From positions 1 to 64,000 of the forward strand of contig CAZPQK010000016.1 in NCBI GenBank assembly GCA_964588695.1: 64,000 bases of DNA, in the 5' to 3' direction. This DNA is from CAZPQK01 sp964588695 (GTDB lineage: Bacteria > Krumholzibacteriota > Krumholzibacteriia > WVZY01 > JAKEHA01). Below are positions 43,080 to 52,353 of this stretch, one piece after another. The translations under genes and the position numbers were made by a program. Position 1 is the first letter of the stretch; every line of letters begins with the position of its first letter. The notes under the pieces are model-generated. The model had not been told where the DNA came from and ran no database searches. It was given only the letters and a program-made list of their open reading frames with translations.

Positions 43080-45843
43080 GTTCGGCCAAACGCTCGATGC
43101 TGGCCTTAGTCTTCGGCGACCACCCGGAATGAATCTCGGTAATGACCCCGCGTTCGTCTAACACAAAAGACAGCGGGATGAAGACTTCCGACGTCGCGTA
43201 TATCTTTTCGATCAGACTTCCGTCCGCAACAAACACCGGATAGTTAACCTTACGTTTGTCGACGTAACGATTGACCACATCCAGACCGCCGGCATCCAGA
43301 CTAAGGCCGACAATCTCGACATCGCTTTTGCGCAGACGCGGATAGTTTTTAACTAGCTCCGGAATTTCGGTTGCGCACGGAACGCAATACGTCGCCCACA
43401 GGTTAACCAGCACCTTCTTACCCGGAGGAATCGCCGACGTCATCGGCATCGACTCGCCTTTAAGGTTGGTCACCGCCTCCAACGGAAACCGGTCGCCAAC
43501 GCTGACGCTCAGCTTGGCCAAATACGCTTCGTCGGGCGCCAATGGATCGGGAAGACTAGCGGCCACTTCGGCGACGGCCGTCGGCGTGTCGACGCCCTCG
43601 GTAATACTGATCGAGGCTCCCGCCGCCACATTCGCAACCCGCTGCTTCGCTCCGGACGGCCAGGTCACTTCCACCCACTCGGCGCTGGCGTCCTGGCCCA
43701 GGCCAAACAACAATCGTGGATCATGCTGGGAAAGGTATCCTGCGCCGCCCGACTTTGCCTTGGTTAACACGCCGCTGGTTGTCTTCACCCGAACGACCGC
43801 GCCAAACGCATCTGTGCCCGATTGAGTTCCGGTGAGAGCAACGCGCAAGTGGCGGTTATCGCTTCCAACGTTGTTGCGGTACAAGAAATGTGCGTTGCCC
43901 TGAATGCGAGTAAGAAAGATATCGACGTCGCCGTCGTTGTCAAAGTCGGCCATTACCGCGCCACGACCATCGCCAATGTCGCTAACACCGGAAACACCCG
44001 AGAGGTTTTTGTACTTTTTGTTGCCGAGATTCAGCCACAGCCCGTCGCGTTCGTACCCGCTAAAAGAGAATCCTTCGCTAAACAGTTGTGCGTGGCCGTC
44101 GGCGAACTCGCGACTTCCTGCTTGATCCAGCTCAACTTGAGACGCCAACACGTGGCGCCAGAAGAACGATCACGTGTCCTTCATGAACTTTCCGGACACA
44201 AATCCGTTGGGGTTGTAAAGGTCTTCCCAACCATCGTTGTCGAAGTCCATGAATCCACCGCCCCACGCCCATCCGCCAGAGAGCCCGCCAACGTCTTTAG
44301 TAACGTCGCGAAACGTGCCATCGCCCTGGTTTTCAAAAAGCGAGTTCCCGGCGGCAAGTTTGCGCAGCAGGGCACCGTCCGGGTCTTGTGCCTGTTGGGG
44401 AAAGATGCGTTTCAGGATTCGGTTGCCTGCAGTCGACGACATGTTGGTGACGTGAAGGTCAAGGTCGCCGTCGTTATCGTAGTCGCCAAAACTCACTCCC
44501 ATGCCGTTACCGGGATCCGTGACACCAGCAAGATTGGCCTGATCGGTAAAACGCCCGCCATCGTTAACGTAAAGCGCGTTCAACCCGTAGTCGTTGGCCA
44601 CGTACAGGTCCTGGTCGCCGTCGCCATCAAAGTCGGCAAACTCGGCGGCGTAGCTCCAGCGCGAGTCGTCCAAACCAAACTCGGCGGCCTTTTCGGCAAA
44701 CTTGCCGTTGCCCTGATTCACAAACAGCCGGTTGGGCGTTCCGTTGGTCGCCGCGCCCCACGAGTTGGGCATGACGGTTCCGTAGCGATTGTAGGAAGCA
44801 ACATAAATATCCGGCAGTCCGTCGCTATTAATGTCTCCCGCCACCGCGCTAAACCCGATTGCGGACACGTTGACACCAGCTTCGATCGATACGTCAACGA
44901 ACGTAAGTTTACCGTCGGGAACCAGGCGGTTTTCCAAGAGCAGTTGGTTGCCGACCGCGGCAAGAAACAGGTCCGAATCGCCGTCGTTGTCGTAGTCGAC
45001 AAACAGTGGCCCGGTGACTTCGCCGGGAAGAATGCTAACGCCCACTTCGTCCCCGGCTTTAACAAACTTGCCTTTGCCGTCGTTCAAATACAGGTGATGT
45101 CGGTCCAGGCCCGCGGCGAACACATCAATGTCGCCGTCACCATCTACGTCCGCCGCGGCCGCGCCATTCCACGCAAAGCTTTGGTTGCTGGGCTCACCGT
45201 AACGCGGAATGGTGAGCGCCACGCCGGCGGGAACACTTACTTCGGAAAACAAGTCGGCGGTCGCGACAATCGACTCAAACGACTCCAGTGAGAGGTCGGT
45301 AAACTGCCAATTGCGGTTGCCATTGGCATCGGGGGGTGCCAATGCGAACCTGGCACTCATCCAACTCTGAACCCATTCGCGATGACCGTTACCATCGCGC
45401 CCTACCACAAACATAAACACCCGCGCGGCGCCGTGGCTGTCGTCGGCAAAGTTGGCTTCCTTCACCTTAAAACGAACGTCTTCCACTTCGCTAAAATGCG
45501 AGTAAAAGCCTTCCCATGCTTTCAGGAAATCTGCATGGCTCATCTTTGTTGCTTGTGTGGAAAAGTTCCAGCTGTGCGACTGTATCCATTTAACTTCGGT
45601 GTTAGTCTCGCCCGGAGCGACGGGAAACGCTGTGGCGTTTAAGCTGGCCGGAAAGTATCGGGCAACTTGGGGCATATCGCGATTACGTGCGTCAACCGAC
45701 AAAGCCAGCAGGTCGTTGGCTAACGACTCCGACAAGTCTTCGACCTGTTCCATTTGATCACGATCCACGGGCGGTTCCGCGCGCACGGCGGAGCCAGCGA
45801 ATAATGCCGAAAATAGTAGAAGTATACCGAGCGAAGCTTTCAT
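43066..45843 (-). CDS. Probable selenoprotein: FG-GAP/UnbV protein with C-terminal TlpA-like thioredoxin domain
   Basis: Two open frames in the same phase are separated by one TGA (44170-44172). Read through, they give 925 residues: a signal peptide (to about 22); an N-terminal region; FG-GAP blades with DVDGDGDIDVF, DYDNDGDSDLF, DINSDGLPDIY, DFDGDGDQDLY, DYDNDGDLDLH and DFDNDGWEDLY; the UGA at residue 558 in KFMKDT-U-SFFWRHV; another blade (DFDNDGDVDIF); an UnbV module (GGAGYLSQHDPRLLFGLG); and a redoxin with C820-V-P-C823. The second half has no start or signal peptide of its own and begins mid-blade. A hairpin follows the UGA (separate entry) and selC is in the window. The alternative is a nonsense mutation; I rate selenocysteine more likely. 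Confidence 0.7.
44141..44172 (-). promoter_or_regulatory. Candidate bacterial SECIS element with its UGA codon
   Basis: After the UGA (44170-44172), ten bases, then a 7-bp stem GGCGCCA/TGGCGTC (one G-U pair) closed by the 5-base loop CGTGT (44148-44152). The loop lies 17 bases past the UGA and has G as its second base. These values fall within the ranges published for bacterial SECIS elements: 16-37 bases to the loop, a stem of at least 4 bp, and G in the first two loop positions. Confidence 0.6.
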
Positions 45844-45958
45844 CGTGTCTCCGGCTTGAGCCAGTTAGCAATCAGAACCATATTGCGAACCCTATGATTG
45901 TAGTGGATTTGCGCATCCGGAACCAGGAATTGGTGATGCGAAACCGCAGCGCGGGTCC

Positions 45959-46771
45959 CTAGGCACTGGACGATAGGTGGGCTTTTAATCTGCTTGCTAG
46001 CGGCTCGGGAAGCTGTCCGGCACGAATGTTAACGCAGGCATCTTTTGCCAGATCCAGCCCCGCGAACATCGAACGGCAGCGGTCGCAGAGATCATCGTCC
46101 GGCATTGCAAAAGGAACGCCTTTGTCGAGACTTTCCATCTTTGCGTGAAGGAGGTCTAGACAAAGATGAGGATTAACTTGTTCGGCTTCAACATGTCGAG
46201 ATGGAAAGTTCTTCGCCACTGCATCACGCACCAGCAGCCGAGCTCTGTGCACGCGGGTCTTTACCGTCGCCTCTTTGACGTCCAGAATCTCTGCGATATC
46301 TGCCTGCGAAAGTCCGGCGATGTCAGACAACACCAGGGAAATCCGGAATGCCTCCGGTAGTTTCGCGATTGCGAGTTCGACCGTCGCGCGCGCCTCTTCC
46401 CTGATTATGTCGTCCAACGGGTCGGTGTTAATACTGGGAATAGCAGCTATCGGAGCGTCGGGCCGGGGTAAGAGTTCCTCCCACGACGCCAGATGTTCGG
46501 GTTCGCCAGCTCGCTTTCGCTTCATGCGCTGGCAAGCCCGAACGGCGATGGACCACAGCCAAGTCGACGGCTTGGAGCGACCCTCGAACGTGCTCCACGA
46601 CCGATGTGCGCGCAAAAACGTCTCCTGCACAAGGTCCTCGGCTGCCTCCTTAGAAGGACACATCCGAAGACCAAGCGAATAGATTGTAGACGCGTGTTCT
46701 TGGTACAGGTCACTAAGCGTGATGTCGGATCGGTGGCTCACCCCGCTAGTGTAATCAACACTCGCCTCCAC
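45959..46771 (-). CDS. ECF sigma factor with C-terminal cysteine-rich extension
   Basis: A 270-residue sigma-70 family protein of the extracytoplasmic-function type. Region 2 is LSDLYQEHASTIYSLGLRMC, then AAEDLVQETFLRAHRSWSTF. Region 4 is LPEAFRISLVLSDIAGLSQA followed by DIAEILDVKEATVKTRVHRAR. After the normal end, a 60-80-residue tail has cysteines in the strings LCLDLLHAKM and DDDLCDRCRSMF, like the HC2 zinc-binding domain of anti-sigma factors, but on the same chain. It lies last in a transporter operon and probably controls envelope genes. No separate anti-sigma gene is present. Confidence 0.88.
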   Translation of the reverse strand: MEASVDYTSGVSHRSDITLSDLYQEHASTIYSLGLRMCPSKEAAEDLVQETFLRAHRSWSTFEGRSKPSTWLWSIAVRACQRMKRKRAGEPEHLASWEELLPRPDAPIAAIPSINTDPLDDIIREEARATVELAIAKLPEAFRISLVLSDIAGLSQADIAEILDVKEATVKTRVHRARLLVRDAVAKNFPSRHVEAEQVNPHLCLDLLHAKMESLDKGVPFAMPDDDLCDRCRSMFAGLDLAKDACVNIRAGQLPEPLASRLKAHLSSSA

Positions 46772-46787
46772 GACAAGCTCGCAGCAT

Positions 46788-46973
46788 TTACTTGAAGCCG
46801 AACTTTCTTAGCAGGCTCATCATCGGGCACCAGCCCGTGAATGCCGACTGAACCAGATTAATGGCAACAAACAGCGTAAACAGGAACCACAGCGGGCTCA
46901 CCCAGTACCCGAGCGCTACGCTTGCAGCGACAAAGGTCCCCGCGATGAGTCTTAGCGTTTCATCAAGCGTCAT
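46788..46973 (-). CDS. DUF2892 (YgaP-like transmembrane) protein
   Basis: A 61-residue protein with two hydrophobic segments (GTFVAASVALGYWVSPLWF and LFTLFVAINLVQSAF), ending GWCPMMSLLRKFGFK. The GWCPMM string with the C-P pair is the hallmark of DUF2892 proteins, which occur alone or at the C-terminus of rhodaneses such as YgaP. The function is unsettled; sulfur metabolism is usually proposed. It lies between the barrel gene and the sigma gene. Confidence 0.8.
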   Translation of the reverse strand: MTLDETLRLIAGTFVAASVALGYWVSPLWFLFTLFVAINLVQSAFTGWCPMMSLLRKFGFK

Positions 46974-46988
46974 GGTGCTCTCCTTGGT

Positions 46989-48287
46989 TTAGAAACTGTA
47001 ACGAATTCGGACATAAGCGTTAGAGTTGTCTTCGAGTTGTCCAAAAAATGTATTGGCATCGCCAGCCATGACATTGGCACCAGCGGCGATGGTGATGGTG
47101 TCGGAGATCTTACGGGTTACCGCGGGTCGCCAGTGGGAATCGCCCTGCTCGGGGGCGAAGAACCCAAACAGCGCCAGCGTTAGAGTGTCCTGTTGCAAGC
47201 GCCAGGTAAGTCGGGCTGTCAGTAGCGTACGGGTTTCGTCGGGCTTGACCTCCCCCGCCGCCAACTGCGCAACCATTTCATCGTGGTTGAGCCATTTTTC
47301 GACGTAGCCCTGGAAACCACCGGTTACATTTCTGAACAACTCCCTTTCGAAACCAACCAACACACGCGCTTGCGAATTGGGAAGGCGCGGGTCGTTACCC
47401 TCCCGGTCTCCGCGAGACACGTACATGCTTCCCTCAGCATTGGCAACACCCCCGAGAAGATTCCCGCGTACGCTCGCACCCGCCGCCGCCATGCGTGCGA
47501 ATGTCAGTGAACTATCGATAGTGGCCGTCGGCTGCTTGAAAAATCCCCAGTAGCCGTAGATAGCCAACTCCATCGCGTTGGCGTTGCGAAACAATCGAGC
47601 GGCCAGTTCGGAGTTTTCTAGCGTCTGATCGGGTAAAGATGCTGCAAGGGGTCGCCCCATCGTCTCGGCGCTGACTAGTTTATCATTGGACGGATCGTAG
47701 AAAGAAAACCGTTCACCTGTGAGATATCGGTCCGGCGAGAACAGCGGTGTCCACACCACATCGAAGTTAAGCGCCCGCGTAAACGCGCTGAACTTTATGG
47801 CGTTGGACGGGGCTTTTAAAAACTCATCGTCGCGCCCCGCGAAGAACGACACGAAGTCTTTAGGGAACAAGTCGTTCAAAAACACCAGGTCGCCGGTTCC
47901 CCACGTTAACACTTGCCTCCCCGCCCGAACATCCAACCAGTCGCCGGCACGAAACAAAAGCCACGCCATGCGAAGATCTACGTCGGTAGCACCTAGCAGG
48001 GCATCGTTTAACAAGTCGGCTTTTACCGAAACTTCAGCCTTGTCGGAGTAATGCGCCAGATCGAAACGAAAACGCGCCTCCCCCAAGGTAGCACCGCGCG
48101 ATTGCGTAGCGTCGTCCTGTAGCCGTGCACCACCCGCCGCTTCCACATAGCCATGAATAGGAATGGCGTGAGACTCCTCGCCCCAGTCGTCGTCGCCCCA
48201 ATCGTCCTGTCCCAGGACCGGAGTCGTGAGCGGAGTGGTCACCAACAACACTGCCAGCACGGCCATTCTAAGAAAGGAAAACCCCAT
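46989..48287 (-). CDS. Outer-membrane beta-barrel protein paired with the MMPL transporter
   Basis: A 432-residue protein with a signal peptide (to about residue 27) and an acidic mature N-terminus (DDWGDDDWGEE). The body is alternating amphipathic strands, beginning IHGYVEAAGGARLQDD, and ends in the aromatic strand AYVRIRYSF that targets BAM. The segment FRAGDWLDVRAGRQVLTWGT resembles DUF1302/alginate-export-like barrels that accompany RND-type lipid transporters. The start is the ATG at 48287, two bases past the stop of the transporter gene; an alternative frame start at 48314 is inside it. Confidence 0.75.
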   Translation of the reverse strand: MGFSFLRMAVLAVLLVTTPLTTPVLGQDDWGDDDWGEESHAIPIHGYVEAAGGARLQDDATQSRGATLGEARFRFDLAHYSDKAEVSVKADLLNDALLGATDVDLRMAWLLFRAGDWLDVRAGRQVLTWGTGDLVFLNDLFPKDFVSFFAGRDDEFLKAPSNAIKFSAFTRALNFDVVWTPLFSPDRYLTGERFSFYDPSNDKLVSAETMGRPLAASLPDQTLENSELAARLFRNANAMELAIYGYWGFFKQPTATIDSSLTFARMAAAGASVRGNLLGGVANAEGSMYVSRGDREGNDPRLPNSQARVLVGFERELFRNVTGGFQGYVEKWLNHDEMVAQLAAGEVKPDETRTLLTARLTWRLQQDTLTLALFGFFAPEQGDSHWRPAVTRKISDTITIAAGANVMAGDANTFFGQLEDNSNAYVRIRYSF

Positions 48288-48289
48288 TG

Positions 48290-51200
48290 CTACTGACTCT
48301 TGGTGTTGAACCACTCGCGCGACGGATTGCGCAGGGTGCGTTCGCTGAAAATGTTTTCGGGAACATCGAGGTTGTAGTCGATGTTGCGAAACTCAGAAAC
48401 CGTCGAGCCACCGCTTCGCAGATCCGACACCTTCATCCTGGTAACCGTGGTGAATCCTTCGATCGTCTCAGTAGCCAGCACTTCGATTCGCCGGTAAACA
48501 CCCTGGCCGTCGGTGTACTCCATCTTCATCGGCACAAACGTGCCTTTGTCGATCCACGCCGTCCACTCAACAAACTCGACGCTCTCCCCCGGAGCCGGTC
48601 GATTGCGCACCACAAAGTGTTCACCGGTAGTTTCAATTAACTCGTGTGTATCTGCATCCAGCCGACGTCCAGAAACATCTTCGTAGTAAAAGTGCGACCC
48701 TACAAAACTAGTTCGCTTGTCGCCGGCCGCGATTCGCTTAACCAGATCGAGGTCGGGCAGGTACAGCCAACGATCATCGTCGCCGTCGACATGCTTTTTG
48801 ACCAGGAACACTGTGCCGCGAACATCGGCGGGACGGGTAAAGAGCACAGCGTAGTCCTGGTCGCCTCCGTCGGTGTGATCGCGCCGAAGCATGGTGAACA
48901 CGCGCCGCCGCTCGCCACCTTTGCCGTCAGATATCGTCATTCTGACCTGGGCGCGGCCGTCTTCTCCCGCGTAGTAGGAGGCGTTATTGGCCCTGGCCAC
49001 GATGGAAGCGACGTCCGGCGTTTGCGCGTGCAAGGTTCCTGCGGCGACAAGCGTAACCGCAAGCACCAGGGATGCCGAGCCCGCAATGCCACGGCGCCCG
49101 GCTTCGGTCACCAGTTCGTGTGACTGAGGTCCGGGCGGGTTGCCGCGAAACAAAAGCTTCTGCAGATTGCTCATTACACTGGGCAGTAGCATCAGCGTGA
49201 CAACCGACGACACAAGCATGATGGCCGCCAGAAAAAAACCGACTGTGTTGTACGGAACCAGCGGCGACGCTAGCAACGGTAAGAACCCAACCGAAATTAC
49301 AATGGCGTTGCGGGTTATAGCCCGTGCGGGTTCATTAAACATATGGCGAACCGTCTCCTTGAAGCTTTGCGTTTCTTTAAACACAGCGCGACTGCGCTCC
49401 AGAAAGTGAATGGCGAAGTCCACCGACAGCCCCAACGTCAGCGAACTTAGCACCGCGACCGGCATGTCGTAGTCTTTTCCGACCAGTCCAATCAGCCCGT
49501 AGACGAACGCGATCGTTACCGACAACGGTAGCATGGCAAGAATCGCGAACCACAAGTTGCGAAACAGAATGAGCATCATGACAAATACGATTACAAAGCT
49601 TCCCAACAACGCATCGGACATTCCGCCGACCATACTGTCCTGCCATACGACGTTCAGGTGGGTAAGCCCCGCCCAGTCCATCGAAACACCGGCTGGTAAC
49701 GGGTGCGCAGTAACGAATTCGTCAATGTGTTTGGTGACCTTGGCCATATCCTGGTTGTCGCCGCTTTTTAGCTGAACCCACACGATCGCGCCGCGATGGT
49801 CAGGCGTCGTGAAGTGCCACAAGTCGTGAGGGCGATGCGAGGACTGATAGCTGAGCAGCGTTTGCGCAACTCCAGCAGCGGTCTCGGGAATGGTGAAATG
49901 TTCATCATCGCCTTCCCGTAGTTCGCGATGGACGGTCTTTACAATGTCAACTAGCGAAGTGCTTTTGCCCACCAGTCCACTTTCCAAGAGGCCCTGCTGC
50001 ACATCCGCTACGTAGTCCAGCGATTCGGGCCTCTGAAACGTTTTGAAGTTGGCCTGCGCCGATTCCAATACATTAAGGATGTTTTCCCAAACCGTTTCGT
50101 CGGCTACGTCACTGTCATCGTAGGCATCACCGGTACCGTCCAGGAGCCTTCCCATCACGTTGTAGGAACCAAGCGTAGCCACTTCCGCGGTAGCATCGGC
50201 CCAGATCGCCTGCCAAGCGGAAGTAACCGCCGCACGGCGTTCTTGATCAACCGCACCGACCAAGGCATCGACGTCGCGACGAACTTGATTCAACGTTTCG
50301 CCGCCGTCGGCATGGCTAAGCACCAGGTAGGCGTCATAAGTTCCGGCGAAGTGCTCGTTGAGCACACGGTCGGCTACCCGGATGCTGTGTCCGTCACGGA
50401 ACCAACGCAGCGGGTTGTCGTTGATCTGAATCTTTGTAATCCCGACAACGCTTACCGCAATCACGACCGCTACCAGTCCGATAATCAGTTTGGATCGGTT
50501 GACGACGACGGGGCCGAGCGACGCCAAAAATGACGCCAGCCGAGGGCGCCGCTCCCCCGCGTCGTGCGGCACACGAAGCGCCGCAATTCGCCGATCGCTC
50601 AGCAAAACGATGTAGGCCGGGATAAACGTAATCGTCAGAAGAAAGGCCAGGCCGATACCGATCGCGACAAAGACGCCGAACACGCGCACCGGAGGAATCG
50701 GTGCTAGCGCCAGCGAAGCGAAACCCGCGGCAGAGGTCAGCGACGTGTACAACATCGGCTGGAACAAATCGTCCATTACCAGGCGAATAGTCTTTTTACG
50801 ATCCTTAACCACCGGATACAAATCGGCAAACTCGCTGAGAATGTGGATCGAATCGACCACTGCAATTGGCATCAGGAAGATTGGTATCATCGAACTCATG
50901 ATGTGCACGGTGAACCCAGCAGAAATAAGTGCACCCATCGTGGTGGACACCGTCGCGATGGCAACAATCATTGGGGCGGTGACCAGCGCCAGGCTGCGAA
51001 AGAAAAACAACATCAGCAGGAACACAATCATGCCGGCTATCGGCGCGGACACGCCCATCTGTTTAAACATCTCGATACCAAAGGTATCTTCGGCGACGGG
51101 TAAGCCAGTTATGTGAAACTCATCGTTGCCGGCAAACTCGCCGACAAAGGTTTCGATGTCGGTAGCAACTCGATGGCTGAGACTTTTTTCTTCGAGCGGC

Positions 51201-51712
51201 ACGTAGATGGCGGCAGCGCGACCGTCTTCGCTGACGAGCGTACCGTTAACAGCGGGCAGGCGTCGCGCGGCATCGCGCACGCTCAGCGCGTCCTCGTCAC
51301 TTACAGGCGGCTTCGCAAGCAACCAGTCGAACCGCACGACGCCAGGCCCATCTTGGGTAATATTGTCGACACTCGCTAACGACATGACGTCGCGACGGAT
51401 CACGCCTTCGATGTTTTCGACATGGCGCGTTAGTTCGTAAATGCGTGAGAGCGACGCCGCGTTAAAAACACCGTTGGGGTGTGACTCGTTAATGACACCT
51501 ACGACCAGCATGTCGTGGAGATCAAACTGCTCCTTGGCGTGGTTGTGGAAAACCCGCGCTGGCTGGTCGCTGGGAAGCATGTTTTCGGGGTCGGTGTCGA
51601 CGGTCAGGCGCGGAATCTGGGCGCCAAGCACCACGAACAAGGCTGCGGCCAGCACAATCGTCACCCTCGGGTGATGTATCGTCTTTTCAATCAATGACTT
51701 ATGGAATGACAA
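48290..51712 (-). CDS. MMPL/RND-type transporter fused to a LolA-like lipoprotein-carrier domain
   Basis: A 1140-residue protein. Residues about 1-860 are an RND-superfamily exporter of the MMPL/HpnN kind: DTDPENMLPSDQPAR, a first span set with PIFLMPIAVVDSIHIL, a second with FVYGLIGLVGKDYD then LTLGLSVDFAIHFLERSR. After about residue 870 a further hydrophobic segment (SASLVLAVTLVAAGTLHAQ), which looks like a buried signal peptide, leads to a 243-residue domain of the outer-membrane-lipoprotein-sorting (LolA-like) fold, with WLYLPDLDLVKRIAAGDKRT and SFVGSHFYYEDVSGR. These parts are usually separate adjacent genes. A possible internal GTG start lies near the join. The cargo is probably a lipid. 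Confidence 0.87.
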   Translation of the reverse strand: MSFHKSLIEKTIHHPRVTIVLAAALFVVLGAQIPRLTVDTDPENMLPSDQPARVFHNHAKEQFDLHDMLVVGVINESHPNGVFNAASLSRIYELTRHVENIEGVIRRDVMSLASVDNITQDGPGVVRFDWLLAKPPVSDEDALSVRDAARRLPAVNGTLVSEDGRAAAIYVPLEEKSLSHRVATDIETFVGEFAGNDEFHITGLPVAEDTFGIEMFKQMGVSAPIAGMIVFLLMLFFFRSLALVTAPMIVAIATVSTTMGALISAGFTVHIMSSMIPIFLMPIAVVDSIHILSEFADLYPVVKDRKKTIRLVMDDLFQPMLYTSLTSAAGFASLALAPIPPVRVFGVFVAIGIGLAFLLTITFIPAYIVLLSDRRIAALRVPHDAGERRPRLASFLASLGPVVVNRSKLIIGLVAVVIAVSVVGITKIQINDNPLRWFRDGHSIRVADRVLNEHFAGTYDAYLVLSHADGGETLNQVRRDVDALVGAVDQERRAAVTSAWQAIWADATAEVATLGSYNVMGRLLDGTGDAYDDSDVADETVWENILNVLESAQANFKTFQRPESLDYVADVQQGLLESGLVGKSTSLVDIVKTVHRELREGDDEHFTIPETAAGVAQTLLSYQSSHRPHDLWHFTTPDHRGAIVWVQLKSGDNQDMAKVTKHIDEFVTAHPLPAGVSMDWAGLTHLNVVWQDSMVGGMSDALLGSFVIVFVMMLILFRNLWFAILAMLPLSVTIAFVYGLIGLVGKDYDMPVAVLSSLTLGLSVDFAIHFLERSRAVFKETQSFKETVRHMFNEPARAITRNAIVISVGFLPLLASPLVPYNTVGFFLAAIMLVSSVVTLMLLPSVMSNLQKLLFRGNPPGPQSHELVTEAGRRGIAGSASLVLAVTLVAAGTLHAQTPDVASIVARANNASYYAGEDGRAQVRMTISDGKGGERRRVFTMLRRDHTDGGDQDYAVLFTRPADVRGTVFLVKKHVDGDDDRWLYLPDLDLVKRIAAGDKRTSFVGSHFYYEDVSGRRLDADTHELIETTGEHFVVRNRPAPGESVEFVEWTAWIDKGTFVPMKMEYTDGQGVYRRIEVLATETIEGFTTVTRMKVSDLRSGGSTVSEFRNIDYNLDVPENIFSERTLRNPSREWFNTKSQ

Positions 51713-51729
51713 AACTACTCCTCATTCTC

Positions 51730-51746
51730 GGGGCCTGAAAGGCCCC
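51730..51746. repeat. Short GC hairpin upstream of the MMPL gene
   Basis: GGGGCCT (51730-51736) pairs with AGGCCCC (51740-51746) around GAA, 18 bases upstream of the transporter start, in its presumed leader. It lies in the divergent region 51713-51885, where I see no other feature. Confidence 0.4.
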
Positions 51747-51885
51747 CGACTGGCGTTCTGGCTCTATAAGGTAAGAGACACGAGTACAATCCCAGGTTCC
51801 CGATAAACCATCGATAGAATCCCCGTTGCCGGAGTGGCGAACCTCTTCCGTCCGGCGGTGTTAGTATCAAACAGAGAGGGGTGTC

Positions 51886-52335
51886 ATGGCACTTATATTG
51901 GAGTTCGCCATTCTGGCGGCGATCCTGGGCGCGATCGGCTTTTTGTGCGCGATTGTGTGGCGTAAGTTCCCCAGCAAGAGCTACCGCGCCGGCGTTGCGA
52001 TTGCGCTTGGCGGGGCGTTTTTGTTGTTTTGGATTAACGCCGCGGTGGGAATTGTGGGCGACACAAACAACGACGCCAACATGCTATATGTTGGCGTCAT
52101 CGGTTTGGGCGTTGTGGGAACCGCGATTGCCAGGCTGCGTCCAAACGGGATGGCACTGACGCTGGTCGCGATGGCGGTTGCCATGATTGCGATCGCTGGC
52201 TACGCGATGATCTCGAACACGGCAACGTCAGGACCCATTTGGCCTCGCGACGTTATCGGCGCTACCGCCTTTTTTGCCGCGCTGTTTTTGGTATCGGCTT
52301 GGATGTTCCGCAAGTCGGAACGCGAGTTGACGTAG
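51886..52335 (+). CDS. Four-span integral membrane protein of unknown function
   Basis: A 149-residue protein with four predicted membrane segments: about residues 4-24 (ILEFAILAAILGAIGFLCAI), 36-58, 66-85 and 88-106, then a fifth weaker one near 125-140 (VIGATAFFAALFLVSAWMF). The loop WRKFPSKSYR is basic, giving an inside-out hint. AGAGAGGGG lies before the ATG. I recognise no family. It is convergent with the histone gene and diverges from the transporter operon. Confidence 0.7.
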   Translation: MALILEFAILAAILGAIGFLCAIVWRKFPSKSYRAGVAIALGGAFLLFWINAAVGIVGDTNNDANMLYVGVIGLGVVGTAIARLRPNGMALTLVAMAVAMIAIAGYAMISNTATSGPIWPRDVIGATAFFAALFLVSAWMFRKSERELT

Positions 52336-52353
52336 CCGCGCCGGTGGTTGCGC

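Noticed and set aside
43066..45843. Alternative genetic code with UGA read as Trp or Gly throughout
   Set aside because: Other genes in the window end normally at TGA (for example the gene at 698-1324), and the tRNA-Sec has the UCA anticodon.
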